A stretch of 64,000 nt of DNA from Aegilops tauschii subsp. strangulata (lineage: Eukaryota > Streptophyta > Magnoliopsida > Poales > Poaceae), in NCBI RefSeq assembly GCF_002575655.3, contig NC_053037.3:255411135-255475134 (forward strand), given 5' to 3'. The notes under the pieces are model-generated. The model was not told where the DNA came from. It did no database searches and saw nothing but the letters and a program-made list of their open reading frames with translations. Positions 10,755 to 22,755 of this stretch are shown piece by piece (positions within the stretch are counted from its first letter, which is position 1; every line of letters begins with the position of its first letter). The position numbers were made by a program, and so were the translations under genes.

Positions 10755-11708
10755 GTTTTCAATTGGATAATTGAGTTGCGCTCCGGAAAGTTTTTCAGTA
10801 AAGAAAGCTATAGGGCGCTTCTCTTGCATTAACACACCTCCTATGCCATAACCGCTAGCATCGCAATAAATCTCAAATGGTTTATCGAAGTTGGGTAATG
10901 CAAGCAAAGGAGCATGTGTAAGCAAATTCTTAAGCTCATTGAATGTGGTATCTTGGGATGGTCCCCAAACAAAAGGCGCATTTTCCTTACTCAAAGCATG
11001 CAAAGGTGAAGCAATGGTGCTAAAATCCTTCACAAATCTACGATAGAAACCAGCTAAACCAAGAAAACTATGCACTTGTTGCAAGTTGCTTGGTTGGGGC
11101 CAAGTTTTAATAGCATTGATCTTAGATTCATCTACATGAACACCCTTAGAAGACACAACGAAACCCAAGAAAACAAGCTTATCAACACCAAAAAGGCATT
11201 TATCCATATTAGCATAAAGGCGCTCTTTCCTAAGGGTTTGCAACACGGTTCTAAGATGGGTGACATGATCCTTGAGAGATTTTCTAAACACAAGAATATC
11301 GTCAAAATAGACCGCAACAAATACACCAATATAAGGTCGAAGAACAAAATGCTTGACTCTCATGAAAGTATCGGGTGCTTCGGATAAACCCATTGGCATA
11401 ACAAGCCATTCATATAAGCCAAATTTGGTCTTAAATGCGGTTTTCCATTCATCACCTTCTTGGATGCGTATTTGATAGTAGCCACTCATAAGATCAATCT
11501 TAGAGAAAATGGTGGCTCCGCTTAGCTCATCTAGCATATCATCTAGGTGTGGAATAGGGTAACGATAACGCACGGTAATAGCATTGATAGGGCGGCAATC
11601 GGAACACATGCAATATGTACCATGTTTCTGGGGAACAAGGATTACTGGGACGGCACAAGGGCTCAAACTTTCTTGTACATGGCCGTTGTCGATGAGTTGT
11701 TGTACTTG
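10755..11708 (-). pseudogene. Element E reverse transcriptase and start of RNase H
   Basis: An uninterrupted frame of about 318 codons. It reads QQLIDNGHVQES, CRPINAITVRYRYPIPHLDD, FSKIDLMSGYYQIRI and the catalytic YFDD in FVAVYFDDILVF. It continues [20 protein letters not shown], the connection region, and the RNase H start EIYCDASGYGIGGVLMQ to GAQLNYP. It is cut at both ends, by F upstream and by the mosaic block downstream, so thumb-to-RNase H is partial and no integrase is present. The good reading frame contrasts with the stop and frameshift in its gag-protease half. Confidence 0.88.
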
Positions 11709-12661
11709 TGATGCGGAGCATCCTACGGACATCACCATGTCAAGAGTCCGTTCGGCAAGTGACACGTGCGACATCTACTTCACATACACAAAGGTGAATC
11801 ATCTCCTTTACACGTGTTCACTTTACCCCTTCGAGGATGGTATACTACTTAACACTCCTCTCGTGTGCATACATAGGTATTGTCGGAGCTTCACGGATGT
11901 CGAGGAGGAGTGCAAGCGCCAAGGAACGACTACACCGTCCGCGAGGGAAGCATGGAAGAGAAGGAAGAAGAGGACCCACCCAGTCCGAAATGAGCGGTAC
12001 TACTACCCACACCAAGCGGTACTACCGCTAAAGGCCCACAAGCTGTACTACCGCCCAACATCCGTCCTACTACCGCAACATCCGTGCGAGCTCCGGTGAT
12101 CGAGTGACACAAGCGGTACTACCGCCCAGCCCAAGAGGTACCACCGCGAAAGCTCCACAAGCGGTACTACCGCCCTAGGGTCCGGTACTACCGCCCTGCC
12201 TGTGCGCAGCCACAGGCCTTTGGCCTTGTATCCCTCTCCAACTTACCCCTTCGTGGCTTAGACTATAAATAGACCACCTCCACCTCCTTTCTAGGGTTAG
12301 CAAAGGATTAGCTCATTTGAGATAGAGCGTTGCTCATCCAAACGGATCTACTCCATCGAGAGAGACCGCGACCTCTACGGAGAAGATCCACCTTAGATTC
12401 AAGACCCCTTGATGGGAAGATCCGTCTAGGATATCATCAAGACCTCCTCATGGAGATGAACTTTACCTTGTATCTTTCCCTTTGTTGTTCATGTACCTTG
12501 TGGATCTTGTGTGTTTGATTGTCTAGTGGATGTGTGATTGGACTTGTTCTTAAGTGTTTCCCCTTGTGATTTCTCTCGGTTCTTCCCCGTGTTCTTCGTG
12601 TTCTTCGTGGGATTCGCTCCAATCGTGAAAGATCGGCCACCTTGGGTTCTACCCTACATCA
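11709..12661 (+). repeat. 5' LTR of F (953 bp) with palindromic GCGGTACTACCGC cluster
   Basis: Begins TGATGCGGAGCATCC and ends CTACCCTACATCA. A TATA box TATAAATA lies at 12264-12271 (12264-12271 here, 19600-19607 in the 3' LTR). From 11990 to 12200 the 13-mer GCGGTACTACCGC, a perfect palindrome around a central C, recurs with variants about five times. The sequence after the LTR (CTTGGACCAGAGC, about 12663-12675) sits where a PBS should be but is not a standard tRNA match that I recognise. Confidence 0.85.
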
Positions 12662-14426
12662 TCTTGGACCAGAGCAAGGTTGATCACGAATTTGGAGCCC
12701 CTACCCCTTTGTTTTCTAGCCTAGTTTTGTTTATTTTGTCCCAATTTTGAAAATTCCCCACCAAAAATAGCCCCAATTTTTTTTGTGATTTGTTGGTTTG
12801 ATGAAGTTTTGTTGATTTTAATCCATGGATTTGCTTGGTTCGAGTGGATCTAGCATCTCCCCAAGTTTCCCCACCTTCCATCCACGAAATTCGTCAAATT
12901 TTGCCCCCGAAATCATCCATTTATGCCCCAAAACTCGTCTCGATCTAGTTCTGCGAATTTCCCGACACGAGTGGTACTACCGCCCACTCCAAGCGGTACT
13001 ACCATAAGCGCCACAAGTGGTACAACCGCCCTTCCAAGCGGTACTACCGCCCCTCCCGGATTCAGCCTTCCGAGTTTCACCATTTTGACCATACCTTTCG
13101 CATCCGGAGTCCGATTTTCACGTTCTTTAGCTTGTTGAGTAGCTATTGACATCCCCTATCCATCTAGATAGGTTCCAACATCATTCCACTCCATCAAATT
13201 TTTGGAACTTTGGCATCTTTGCCGAGGGCTTCCACCACATCATCCGCTATACCACCATAGACTTTCGCAACCTAACCCATTTTTTTCCATATAGCATTAG
13301 TGGTTGCTTGAGTAGTGATTTGAGTTTCCAAAGGTGTTTTTGATACTTAGGGACGGTTGCTTCTTCATCAACCACCACCACCACTTCCGCATTGACGAGT
13401 GCAAAACCACCACTGCTTTCCGCTACCACCATTTGACATTTGACATTTGAGATTTTGAGTTCACGGTTTTTCCGTTTCCTAAGGTGTTTCGGATAATTAG
13501 GAACGGGTTGACATCGACAACACCGCCTCTCATCATCGACACAGACGGTAACCTCGACGACATCCATTGTATATTCCCTTGCCATTGCATTGATAACCCC
13601 ATAGCCCATTTTGCGTCACTTACCCATCGAGACCAGCCTTTGAGTATTGCCGGCAACGTTACTTGTGCACATTAGTGATCTACACCATCCATTGCATACA
13701 TACCATATCATATTGGTATCATATCATCCCTTGTGTCACAAGATTGTTCCCGTATATACACAATTGCTATCTTGGTTTGTGCATTTTGCATTGTGGCCAT
13801 ATTAAAACAAAGAGAATAAGCTTTTAAGCAAAAGAAAAAGAGAGCAAAGAGCTTGTAAGCAATAGCCATAGCATCATACCACATTGCACATAAGATTGTC
13901 ATATCCGATCATCTTGGATCATCTTGAGAAACACTGGGAACCATACATAATAGCATACTTGGGATAGAAAGTTAATCCATTTTGCATCTTATAAGTTGTG
14001 CACAAGTGTCGTATCCGCCTATTGAGCAATCATGCTAGCGTCTCTCCTTTGTTGTGCAACACGAGCGTCTTCTGTGGATTCCACATTTTGTGCTCATTCC
14101 TTAGTTGCATGACCCCATTTATCTATTCGTGTGTGTGTTTCCATGCGCCACTTATTGCTATTGGTCTACTTGTTTCACTTGCGAATTTGTGAATCTCTTT
14201 CAACATTATTGACTCTTGCTAACATTTTTCATTAAATTTTTGTGCCACTATCCTCACCGAGCTACTCGATAAGCTTTACTTGATAGGTGCGAGTGAACAA
14301 GTCCGGTACCAATTCCACTATTCTTTCATCTCACATTGAGTGAAACGAGATACATTCTCAACTTTGGGAAAAGGTAACTTGGTATTGTTTATCTCATTTC
14401 CTACTCACCTCTACTCAAGTCTTGTG
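12662..14426 (+). other. F leader region, non-coding
   Basis: 1.76 kb between the 5' LTR and the gag start. It includes more GCGGTACTACC repeats (12969-13060) and a T-rich tract (12777-12790). Small ORFs on both strands lack domain features. A long non-coding leader is usual for large Triticeae LTR elements. Confidence 0.6.
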
Positions 14427-15330
14427 ATGGATAGGCAAGGCATTTCACCTTCGGTCTACAACAACAACGACGAGTTCGATGCCACGAAGAACTCCACCGA
14501 CGCCAAGATGCATGCTCAAATGGAGGAGATCAAAGCCCTCATGAAGTCCTACAAGAGATCTTCCTAATCTCCGAGAAGATGCTCAAGTACACATGCTTTC
14601 GAGCTACCATTTTCGGCAAGATCACATTGGCATCGACACCATCACCAACAAAAACGTGAAGGTCAAGAGCTCAACACCAACAACCGCTCAACGACTTCAC
14701 CATCTCTCTTGGCCTCTTTGCCAAGCGACTTCAAGGCATCTTTGCCAACAAGAACCCCAAGACTACGCTCAAGAGAAGCTCCCCAAGCTTAAGTCCGTGA
14801 CTTCCACGAGCTACTAAGACCTCGACATCGACCACGCGATTCCTTTCTATGGGACTCAAGAACCCCAGGAGTATCTTGAGTGGGAGCGCCTAATGGACGA
14901 CTACCTCAAGCTACATCAAGTTACTAAAGATCAAGTGAAGTGCGCCACAAGAAACTTCCACGACTACGCCTCGACATGGTGGCTTCACACACCTTCGGAG
15001 ACCTACGACATGAGTTGGCCCAAGACGAAGAGAGCTTTACGGCGAGAGTTCGTGCCTCCAACCTACACGGAACATCTTCTACGCCAATTGGAGAATACCA
15101 TCCAAGGATCCAAGCCCATCGACAAGTACTTCAAGGAGATGAAGATTGCCTTGCGACGAGCCGGCGTGGACGACCCCATGTCGATGAAGTTCCACTTCAT
15201 GATGGGATTGAACAACGACATCTCCAAGACTATCTTCCTCGAGAACTACAAGTCCCTCGATGACTACTACATTGGTGCTCTCAAGGCAGAACAAGAACTC
15301 ATAAAGGCCAAGACTTCTCCACCCCAAGCA
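14427..15330 (+). pseudogene. F gag, interrupted
   Basis: The likely start is ATG 14427 (MDRQGISPSVYNNNDEFDAT), which stops at 14565-14567. The frame resumes downstream after further damage: DIDHAIPFYGTQEPQEYLEW just before 14893, then MDDYLKLHQVTKDQVKCA. The retrotrans_gag core is recognisable at 14893-15290 (ASTWWLHTP, REFVPPTYTEHLLRQLE, YFKEMKIALRRAGV, FMMGLNNDI, AEQELIKAK). A CCHC zinc knuckle is not seen, which is unusual. The matching core of E (REFVPTYYNRDLFKKLQLLK-like, YYKEMEIAMIRAN) supports a gypsy origin. The 14893 ORF continues without a stop into the accessory region. Confidence 0.8.
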
Positions 15331-18300
15331 CACTTCTCGAAGACCAAGCCCCAAGAAGGCGAGCATGAGGATAGTACCACCAAGATGTCCAAGCCCGACA
15401 AGCTCCAAGATGATGCTCCCAATTTCGACTTCACCGCCATCCCTCTTTGTGGCATTGATGATGCCGAGTCTACTTCGACTCTTTTTCAGGATGGTGCGAC
15501 GACGACTACAACTACGGAGCCATTCGAGGAGCAAGCTTTGGAGGCGAACGACATGGTGACGAGCAAGGATGATGCTTCCATCTTTGGAGGCGACAGTGAT
15601 GATGTGCCATCTTTGGCTTCATCCAGTGACGACGACGAGATGATCGAGCATGGGATTTTCCCTTCGGTCATAGAGAGTGATGATGTGCCATCTTCGGCCT
15701 TCATCCACAGCGACGATGATGAGATGGTTGAGCATGGGATTTTCCCTTCGGCCACGATGACGTATGATGACTTGAGTGACTTGTGCCACCGTATTGAGAG
15801 TGAGAGCGAGTTCACCACTAGCCCCATATATGATGAGTTGCTCCAATTCCCATGTGAGGAGAGCCATAACCCCCACCACTTGAGTGAGATGAGTGACTCC
15901 ACCATATGTGAGTTTGAGTGCACATATTTTGAGGGACTGAGTGAGCCACCACATAGAGAGTGTGTGATAGTTGATAGGGCATGTGAGGCCACTATGATTT
16001 CTAATGGCTTAACCTCTACCTCTATTGTGTCTTCTCATTTGGTGCTAGGTCCCATATACGATGGCACGCCGATTCGCGATGACTTCGTCCTTCCTTTGGA
16101 CAAGACGATGGCCATGGTGGAATATGATGCACCCCCCACATGGTTCCATCAAGATGAAGATGACCACCATTTGCTCTTTCCCACCCCACCTACACCACTT
16201 GAGTGGAATGAACAAGGTAACATAGGTGAAGGTGATGCTCTAGTCCCACTAGTAGACATTCTTGACATTGATTGCTTGCATGATGTTGATCAACCTATTA
16301 CCATGCTTCATGCTAGTGCGACTTCCCTATGTGATGGTTTATTGCCCATTTATGATGAGTATGATGATTCTCATGTCGAGTCTATTAGTTGTGATGCCAT
16401 GTTACATAAGATTTCTTGTGAAAACTGTTTAGGTCACATCATGTTTGACAATCCGCTTGACTTGTCATGTGCTATGCATGAGATTAATCTTATGTCCAAT
16501 TTGCAATCTCATCATAGTGACTATGCATATGCCATTAAAATAAACCCAATTTGCACTTATGGCATAGATGACAAGCCCATGGTTATTGGCATTTGTTTTT
16601 CTTGTGATGATATTGATCTGCTCCCTTTGCATCATTTATCTCATATGCCATGCCATGGCCACCAAGCTTTGGATATGCATTGTTTTGGATGTTGTCCATT
16701 TTCTCCATATGATGTTTCCGATATTGCTCATGAGGAGACCCCCATAGTTTCCTCATACATTTTAGGAGATTTTGATTCATCCCATTCATTGCATGATCCC
16801 AATACTTGTGTGCACCATATGTTTGCAATGAATAAACATGCTATTGATGTGCCATATAATTGCATTCTCAATTTGTGTCCCCATCATGTCATACACAATA
16901 ACTATTCTTTCATGATGGATGACATGTTCTTATACCATGCATCAAATTTCTTTGAGCGATGCTTATCTTGTGCTAACTCACACATGCACATACACATCAT
17001 GATTGATGATGTGTACATTTACCACACACACAATTTCTTTCGCTTGTGTATTTGTTATTTGTTGTGTAGGTACCCATGCTTACTTGTCAACCTCACAATC
17101 CCATGAGTTGACAAAACGAGCTCTAGAGAGCAATGGTGACTTGGGATCCCATGGATTGTCTTTCCCACCGCTCTCTTCGCGCAAAGACTTCGCGCATTTC
17201 TTCTACATGGCCCTCACTTGGCTATGGGTTATTCTCCATTACATATTATATGCCCATCTTGCCATGTTCACTTTGCATGACATGCTTATTCATATGCCTT
17301 TACCATGCATTTATGACCCATGCTTTGCATTACACATGATGATTGATTCTACTACTTGTATGTGTATTTGCAAGCTTGGTGGAGATATCACTTGTCATTG
17401 CCATGTTTGCTTTGTGCCCCATACCTATGATGATACTATGATCTTGCTTTGTGTTCGTGCTTGCGATATGTCATGTGCATTGCCTATGCCTATTATTTAC
17501 TCACATGACATGATCGCCATGATTTCCTCTAGTATGTTGCATCTTTGCATGACTAGCTTGCACGACTTGATTACTATGATTGCTTGCCTTGTTGCATCGC
17601 CGATGATTCATACTTGCTTGTTTTATGCGGTTGATGACAACCATCTACATGCTTTGCACATGATTGTTATTGCTTCTTGCCATATATCTCCATATGTTGC
17701 CTCTCTCATGATAGATGATTTGCCATGTATTGAGTGCAACTATGCCTTTAGTCTTGATAATGAGTTTGCCCCCATAGCATTCTCGCATATATTTGGAGAT
17801 TTTGACATATTTCTTGTGAAGCATGCTTGTCTCACCTCTTTGCACCATATACCTACTGCCATGAATATTGCCGTTGTTGCATCATATTATTTGTGCACGT
17901 TTGCTTCTAATGGTTATGTGCAAGAGAAGAGAACCATCATGCCAGATGATGTGTTTATCTACCATGTGCATACGCTCTTTGTTTTATTGTGTGCATGTGT
18001 AGGATACTTGGACTTTGTGTAGACTTCCACTTCTCGTGAGTTGACCATTCGAGCTCTTGAGAGTGAACCACTTTCTACCACGACGATTCTACATCGCACT
18101 TGCTTGTGCTTCGGCATTGTGAAGGACGCACAAGGACATGCTTTCAAGGTGATATCCTTCTCTTTTGAGAACACCCAAACAATGAGCATGGATATCGCGG
18201 ATCATACAACTTGTGTTGCTTGCACCATGAGACTTATTGTTCATCTTGGACCACTTGATTGCACACATGTTAGAGATCTTGCTTCAACTTATCATTTTCA

Positions 18301-18889
18301 CCGTTCCATGCATCATGATATATATGCCTTGTGTGTTGCATCCAATTCTTGGATTACTTGCCCCTATGATATGCTTGGTTGCACCAATGTCATCACTTCA
18401 CATATGCCATGTCCCATTGATTGCTACATCCTTGCCTTGATTGGCTCACACATGATGAACAATTGCTCTTTCTATTGTGTTGAGTGCCACACTACCTTCA
18501 CTACACCATATGCACGTTATGCTTGGATTGTCTTGCACTTGAGCCATGTGTTTAGACACTTCATTTTAGTTGGTGTTGTGAATGATTCTTATGCCTACCA
18601 TCGACCATTTGTCGAGTTCTTTATGCATGATTGCTATGACCTTGAGGTAGATGCTTACTCTCTTGTCAAACATATTTGCATCTCTACATCACAATTGCAT
18701 ACTTGTCCCCATGATATCCTTGATTTTGCTCAATTTATGTGCTTACATGCCATGTCACAATCCCTTCGCACACCATATGCTTTGCATGATGACAACACTT
18801 TTTGGGTGAATCACCTCTTGAGTGCTTGGTTGTGCACTAATGCTAACCACATTTGTTTTTCCAAGTGTTTGTTGCCTTTGCTCCTTTGA
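15331..18889 (+). pseudogene. F accessory reading frame, acidic then Cys/His/Met-rich, internally duplicated, unknown function
   Basis: The gag frame runs open to 17106. A second frame carries on from 17003 to 18889 with one stop at 18020-18022. Together they look like one coding region of roughly 1,200 codons broken by a frameshift and a stop. Early residues are acidic, with a tandem duplication (DDDEMIEHGIFPSV and DDDEMVEHGIFPSA, 15620-15760). The rest is rich in His, Cys, Met and Asp. A module of about 950 bp is repeated: DDVYIYHTHNFF and SHELTKRALES (16996-17130) match DDVFIYHVHTLF and SRELTIRALES (17945-18065). No protease, RT or integrase motif is present. It could be a decayed accessory protein or a spacer that happens to stay open. 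Confidence 0.55.
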
Positions 18890-19033
18890 AGGAATCACTA
18901 GACGGTGCGACATTGGAGAGTGCCCATTGCGAGCTTGAAGATGATGAGTACTTGGTGAACGTCCACTTCTACGCGGCGACACCATCTCTTTCCCATGGTG
19001 ATTTGGTTTTAGATCCGAGGTCGGATCTTTCTC

Positions 19034-19046
19034 AATGGGGAGGGGA
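19034..19046 (+). other. Polypurine tract of F
   Basis: AATGGGGAGGGGA directly precedes the TGATGCGGAGC start of the 3' LTR at 19047, the normal place for plus-strand priming. Confidence 0.85.
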
Positions 19047-19980
19047 TGATGCGGAGCATGCTACGGACATCACCATGTCAAGAGTCCGTTCGGCAAGTGA
19101 CACGTGCGACATCTACTTCACATACACAAAGGTGAATCATCTCCTTTACGCGTGTTCACTTGACCCTTCGAGGATGGTATACTACTTGACACTCCTCTCA
19201 TGTGCATACATAGGTATTGTCGGAGCTTCACGGATGTCGAGGAGGAGTGCAAGCACCAAGGAACGACTACACCGTCCGCGAGGGAAGCATGGAAGAGAAG
19301 GAAGAAGAGGACCCGCCCAGTCCGGAATGAGCGGTACTACTGCCCACACCAAGCGGTACTACCGCTAAAGGCCCACAAGCTGTACTACCGCCCAACATCC
19401 GTCCTACTACCGCAACATCCGTGCGAGCTCCAGTGATCGAGCGACACAAGCGGTACTACCGCCCAGCCCAAGCGGTACTACTGCTAAAGCTCCACAAGCG
19501 GTACTACCGCCCTAGGGTCCGGTACTACCGCCGTGCCTGTGCGCAGCCGAGGGCCTTTGGCCTTGTTCCCTCTCCCACTTACCCCTTCGTGGCTTAGACT
19601 ATAAATAGACCACCTCCACCTCATTTCTAGGGTTAGCAAAGGATTAGCTCATTTGAGATAGAGCTTTGCTCATCCATACGGATCTACTCCATCGAGAGAG
19701 ACCGTGGCCTCTACGGAGAAGATTCACCTTGGATTAAAGACCCCTTCATGGGAAGATCCGTCTAGGATATTATCAAGACCTCCTCATGGAGATGAACTTT
19801 ACCTTGTATCTTTCCCTTTGTTGTTCATGTACCTTGTGATTCTTGTGTGTTTGATTGCCTAGTGGATGTGTGATTGGACTTGTTCTTGAGTGTTTCCCCT
19901 TGTGATTTCTCTCCGTTCTTCCCCGTGTTCTTCGTGTTCTTCGTGGGATTAGCTCCAATCTTGAAAGATCGGCCACCTAG
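19047..19980 (+). repeat. 3' LTR of F, main part (rest at 28898-28914)
   Basis: It aligns with the 5' LTR from TGATGCGGAGCATGC to GATCGGCCACC, including TATAAATA (19600-19607) and the palindromic GCGGTACTACCGC cluster (19330-19530). It is interrupted by CACTA G. After G the last 17 bp (GGTTCTACCCTACATCA) complete the LTR. Total length without G is 951 bp against 953 bp for the 5' copy. Scattered substitutions separate the two LTRs, so F is not recent. Confidence 0.9.
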
Positions 19981-20520
19981 CACTACTGCAGGATGCTGCT
20001 AATGCGACACTACGATCAGAGACCCTTCGAGAAACTGTGTGCGATGCAATGATCGCAAACGGTGTTGTAGGAAAACCGTCAGAAATGTATAAAATGTTTG
20101 CGATGTCGGATGCATCAAACACGGTTCAGGTTTTAGTTGCATGTGCGATGAAGGGCATACGGTTCAGTTCAATTAACTATTTGTGATGAGTAGGAACAAA
20201 AGAAATGGGTAGCCAGATGAAGGCGTGTGCGATACACAGCATACGGTTCACTGGGATGAACTGTGTGTGATTAGGCAACACAAAAGAAACGGGCAGCCAG
20301 ATGAAGGTGTGTGCGATATACAACATATGGTTCACTCGGATGAACTGTTTGTGATTAGGCAACACAAAAGAAACGGTCAGCCAGATCAAGGTGTGTGGGA
20401 TATACGGCATGCGGTTCACTCGGATGAACTGTTTGCATTGACACAAGAGTACAGAAACGGTTCAACTTAACAAGACGTGTGTGTTGTGCGATGGGATTGC
20501 GTGTGGTTCACTCGGCCGTT
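19981..20520. repeat. Left subterminal region of G with 84-bp tandem units
   Basis: AGCCAGATGAAGG-type motifs recur at 20211, 20295 and 20379, an 84-bp period. Each unit holds GTGTGCGATATACA, CATACGGTTCACTCGGATGA and TGTTTGTGATTAGG. Similar short words (AACGGTT, TGTGTGATT) recur near the right end. Such repeats are typical transposase-binding regions of CACTA elements. No gene is visible. Confidence 0.85.
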
Positions 20521-20703
20521 GTCGTTAGTGTGTGACTTCTGTGGCAACCGTTCGCTCCCCAGGCGCCTCTTCGTGTACCGTGGCAACCGTCCACCGACTC
20601 TTCGCCTTTCCCTCTCTATTTGGAACTGCTCTCGCACGCTAGCTCTTCCTCCCTCCTCCATTTGCCTTCACCCATCCTTCTACCATGTTTGATCGTCTTC
20701 TCC

Positions 20704-22023
20704 ATGGAGGGAACAAGCCGGAAATGACCCCGTTATTCTTGCCCCGATCTGAATGATGACGCGGTGGAGGAATTCATTGATCGGTGTGACGTCATCACCT
20801 CGGCTAGCATGGAAGGTTCGTTCAAGACCATTCTTGACTCAACTAATAACATCATTACAAGGAACCCAAGGGTTCAGGAGCGGTTTGATCTCCCCTATCT
20901 TCTTTGTTGTGACCCTGCTGACTGGCGCGGGGACGAGGGAAGCATCGCCTTGTGTAAGTTGATGCCGCTTGATAATGATACGTATGATGTTAAGATGCCA
21001 TCGCTTGAGGGCAAGGCTTGGGCAAGCGCAAATGGAGATTGGGTACAACTGCGAGTGGGAACTTGTGAATGTGTACACTCGTCACCGGGTTCCACTTCGA
21101 AAAATCTCAGACAACTGCCCAGAGGTTGAGTACACCGGTATTCTATGTGGGTTCAAATACGATCATGCTGACTGTCGTCTACGGAAGATAGCAATTTGTC
21201 GAGTTCCCAACTGCTCTTGGGGTTATAGGAATGCTTATGTTGTCGCTATCTTTGACAAGCTTGTTGCCGTCCTTCATGGTTTGACTCGATGGATATTGCT
21301 CAAAAATCAGTTTCTATACACGGATGAGTACTGTGATGCAATTCAATACGAGGGCCTTGTGTTTGCTGCCACCACTCGTGGCACTATTTTTGCATGGAAT
21401 CCTCATGATTTCGGTACGTTTGTCTTCCACCGTAATTCTAATTGTTTCATCCACATGCATGCGGGTTAGCTAGTTTCCTTTTACTAATTAACCTTCTTGT
21501 GTTTCCAAGGTCCTGTGAACATTCCACCACCTATACTTGAAAATTTTATTCACGAGCATGAGGACGAGCAGGACCCATATACTCAGGGCGCCTGGCAACT
21601 TATTCCGATGGATCACCTCTTCTTGTCTGTATACGGGGCACTGCTGATGTTACTAAGGAAGCAGGCGTTGTCTCGTATGGTCGCACTCTCCGGACCTATT
21701 CCAACATCCGTTGCAGGGTATTCGGGATGGATACTGGTGTACTAGCGCCAACACCTTCTCCCTGGTTTAGTATTGAAAGTCTTGGAGGAAACTCGCTCTT
21801 CCTTGCACAAAACTATCCAATGATGGTGGAAGGCGATCCAGCTGCTGTTGACACAACGTTACTACCATTTATGAGAAGCAACTATATCTATACCTCGGAC
21901 ATTACTATGCTTCCCTACCGTCCCAATATGGGTATTGAAATAGGCCGCTTCAGCCTGGATGATCAGTCCTGCGTTGGTCTCGAGATTGACAGTAGCTGGC
22001 CCTTCCCAGAGAATCACTTCTAG
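20704..22023 (+). pseudogene. DUF295 / F-box-associated beta-propeller-like gene, captured and broken
   Basis: The best ATG is 20704 (MEGTSRK), but TGA follows in frame at 20725-20727. The same frame then reads NDDAVEEFIDRC and FDLPYLLCCDPADW. A frameshift near 21045 moves the reading to CEWELVNVYTRHRVPLRKIS and DAIQYEGLVFAATTRGTIFA. A GT..AG intron is at 21414-21509. The second exon starts GPVNIPPPILENF, shifts frame near 21625, and ends with the family hallmark SLGGNSLFLAQNYP and YIYTSDI, stop 22021-22023. The order and motifs are those of plant DUF295 (KIB-type) proteins, usually linked to an F-box. I assign it by recollection of family motifs. Function is lost in this copy. Confidence 0.75.
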
Positions 22024-22755
22024 TTCAAAGCAAGCGTTTCCAACGCCGATGAGTCGTTGAGCTGAAGTTCATTTCATCGCTTTGTTATTTGTTGTGTGAG
22101 AAAAACTTTACTAGAATGTTTTGTTTGAAATGATCTATAATCCAACGTGTATCCTCGTTGTCGTTGTGGGTTGATGACTTGCTGTATGTAATCAATGGTA
22201 CATTTGCATATGCGTCCATGAACTCACGCCTGCTAGTGGTGTCCATATGAACAGTGCTAGTGATTTTAGTTGCAAAAATTAGATAGTGCTAGTGATTTGT
22301 AGCTGCATATTTTGACAAATCGCAGTGTTACAAGGTTGACAAATGGAAATGTTACTAGATCAACAAATGTCAATCTTTCCAGTTTGAGAAATGGCAACAT
22401 ACCCAAAATGACAAATATGCAAATCTTACCCAATTTTTTGTACGTGGTTGCACACAGGTCATGCAAAACAACCGTTTGCGCTGAAGGGGTGCAGAAATCC
22501 TGCTCGGCACATTTTCCCTTGGCTTCCTGGGGAAGCTGTCGGTTTGCATACGGGTGTTCTAACTAAAACATTTGCTATGAGTGTTTTATATTTAAAAACT
22601 ATTGACGTTTTTTTCAAAAGAAAATCGTTTGATAAGTCTGTATATTAAGAGAGAAAAATGCAAGTTTGTTCAAACCATATCTTTCATTCAGTCACACTGC
22701 GAATTTATATTCATATGATCGAGAATTCGAGATACAGTATTAAACCCCAAAAAAA
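22024..22755. other. Non-coding spacer in G after the DUF295 pseudogene
   Basis: Probably the 3' UTR of the captured gene followed by AT-rich spacer. A weak repeat of GACAAAT/CAACAAATG-type words lies at 22310-22420. I see no coding features. Confidence 0.5.
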
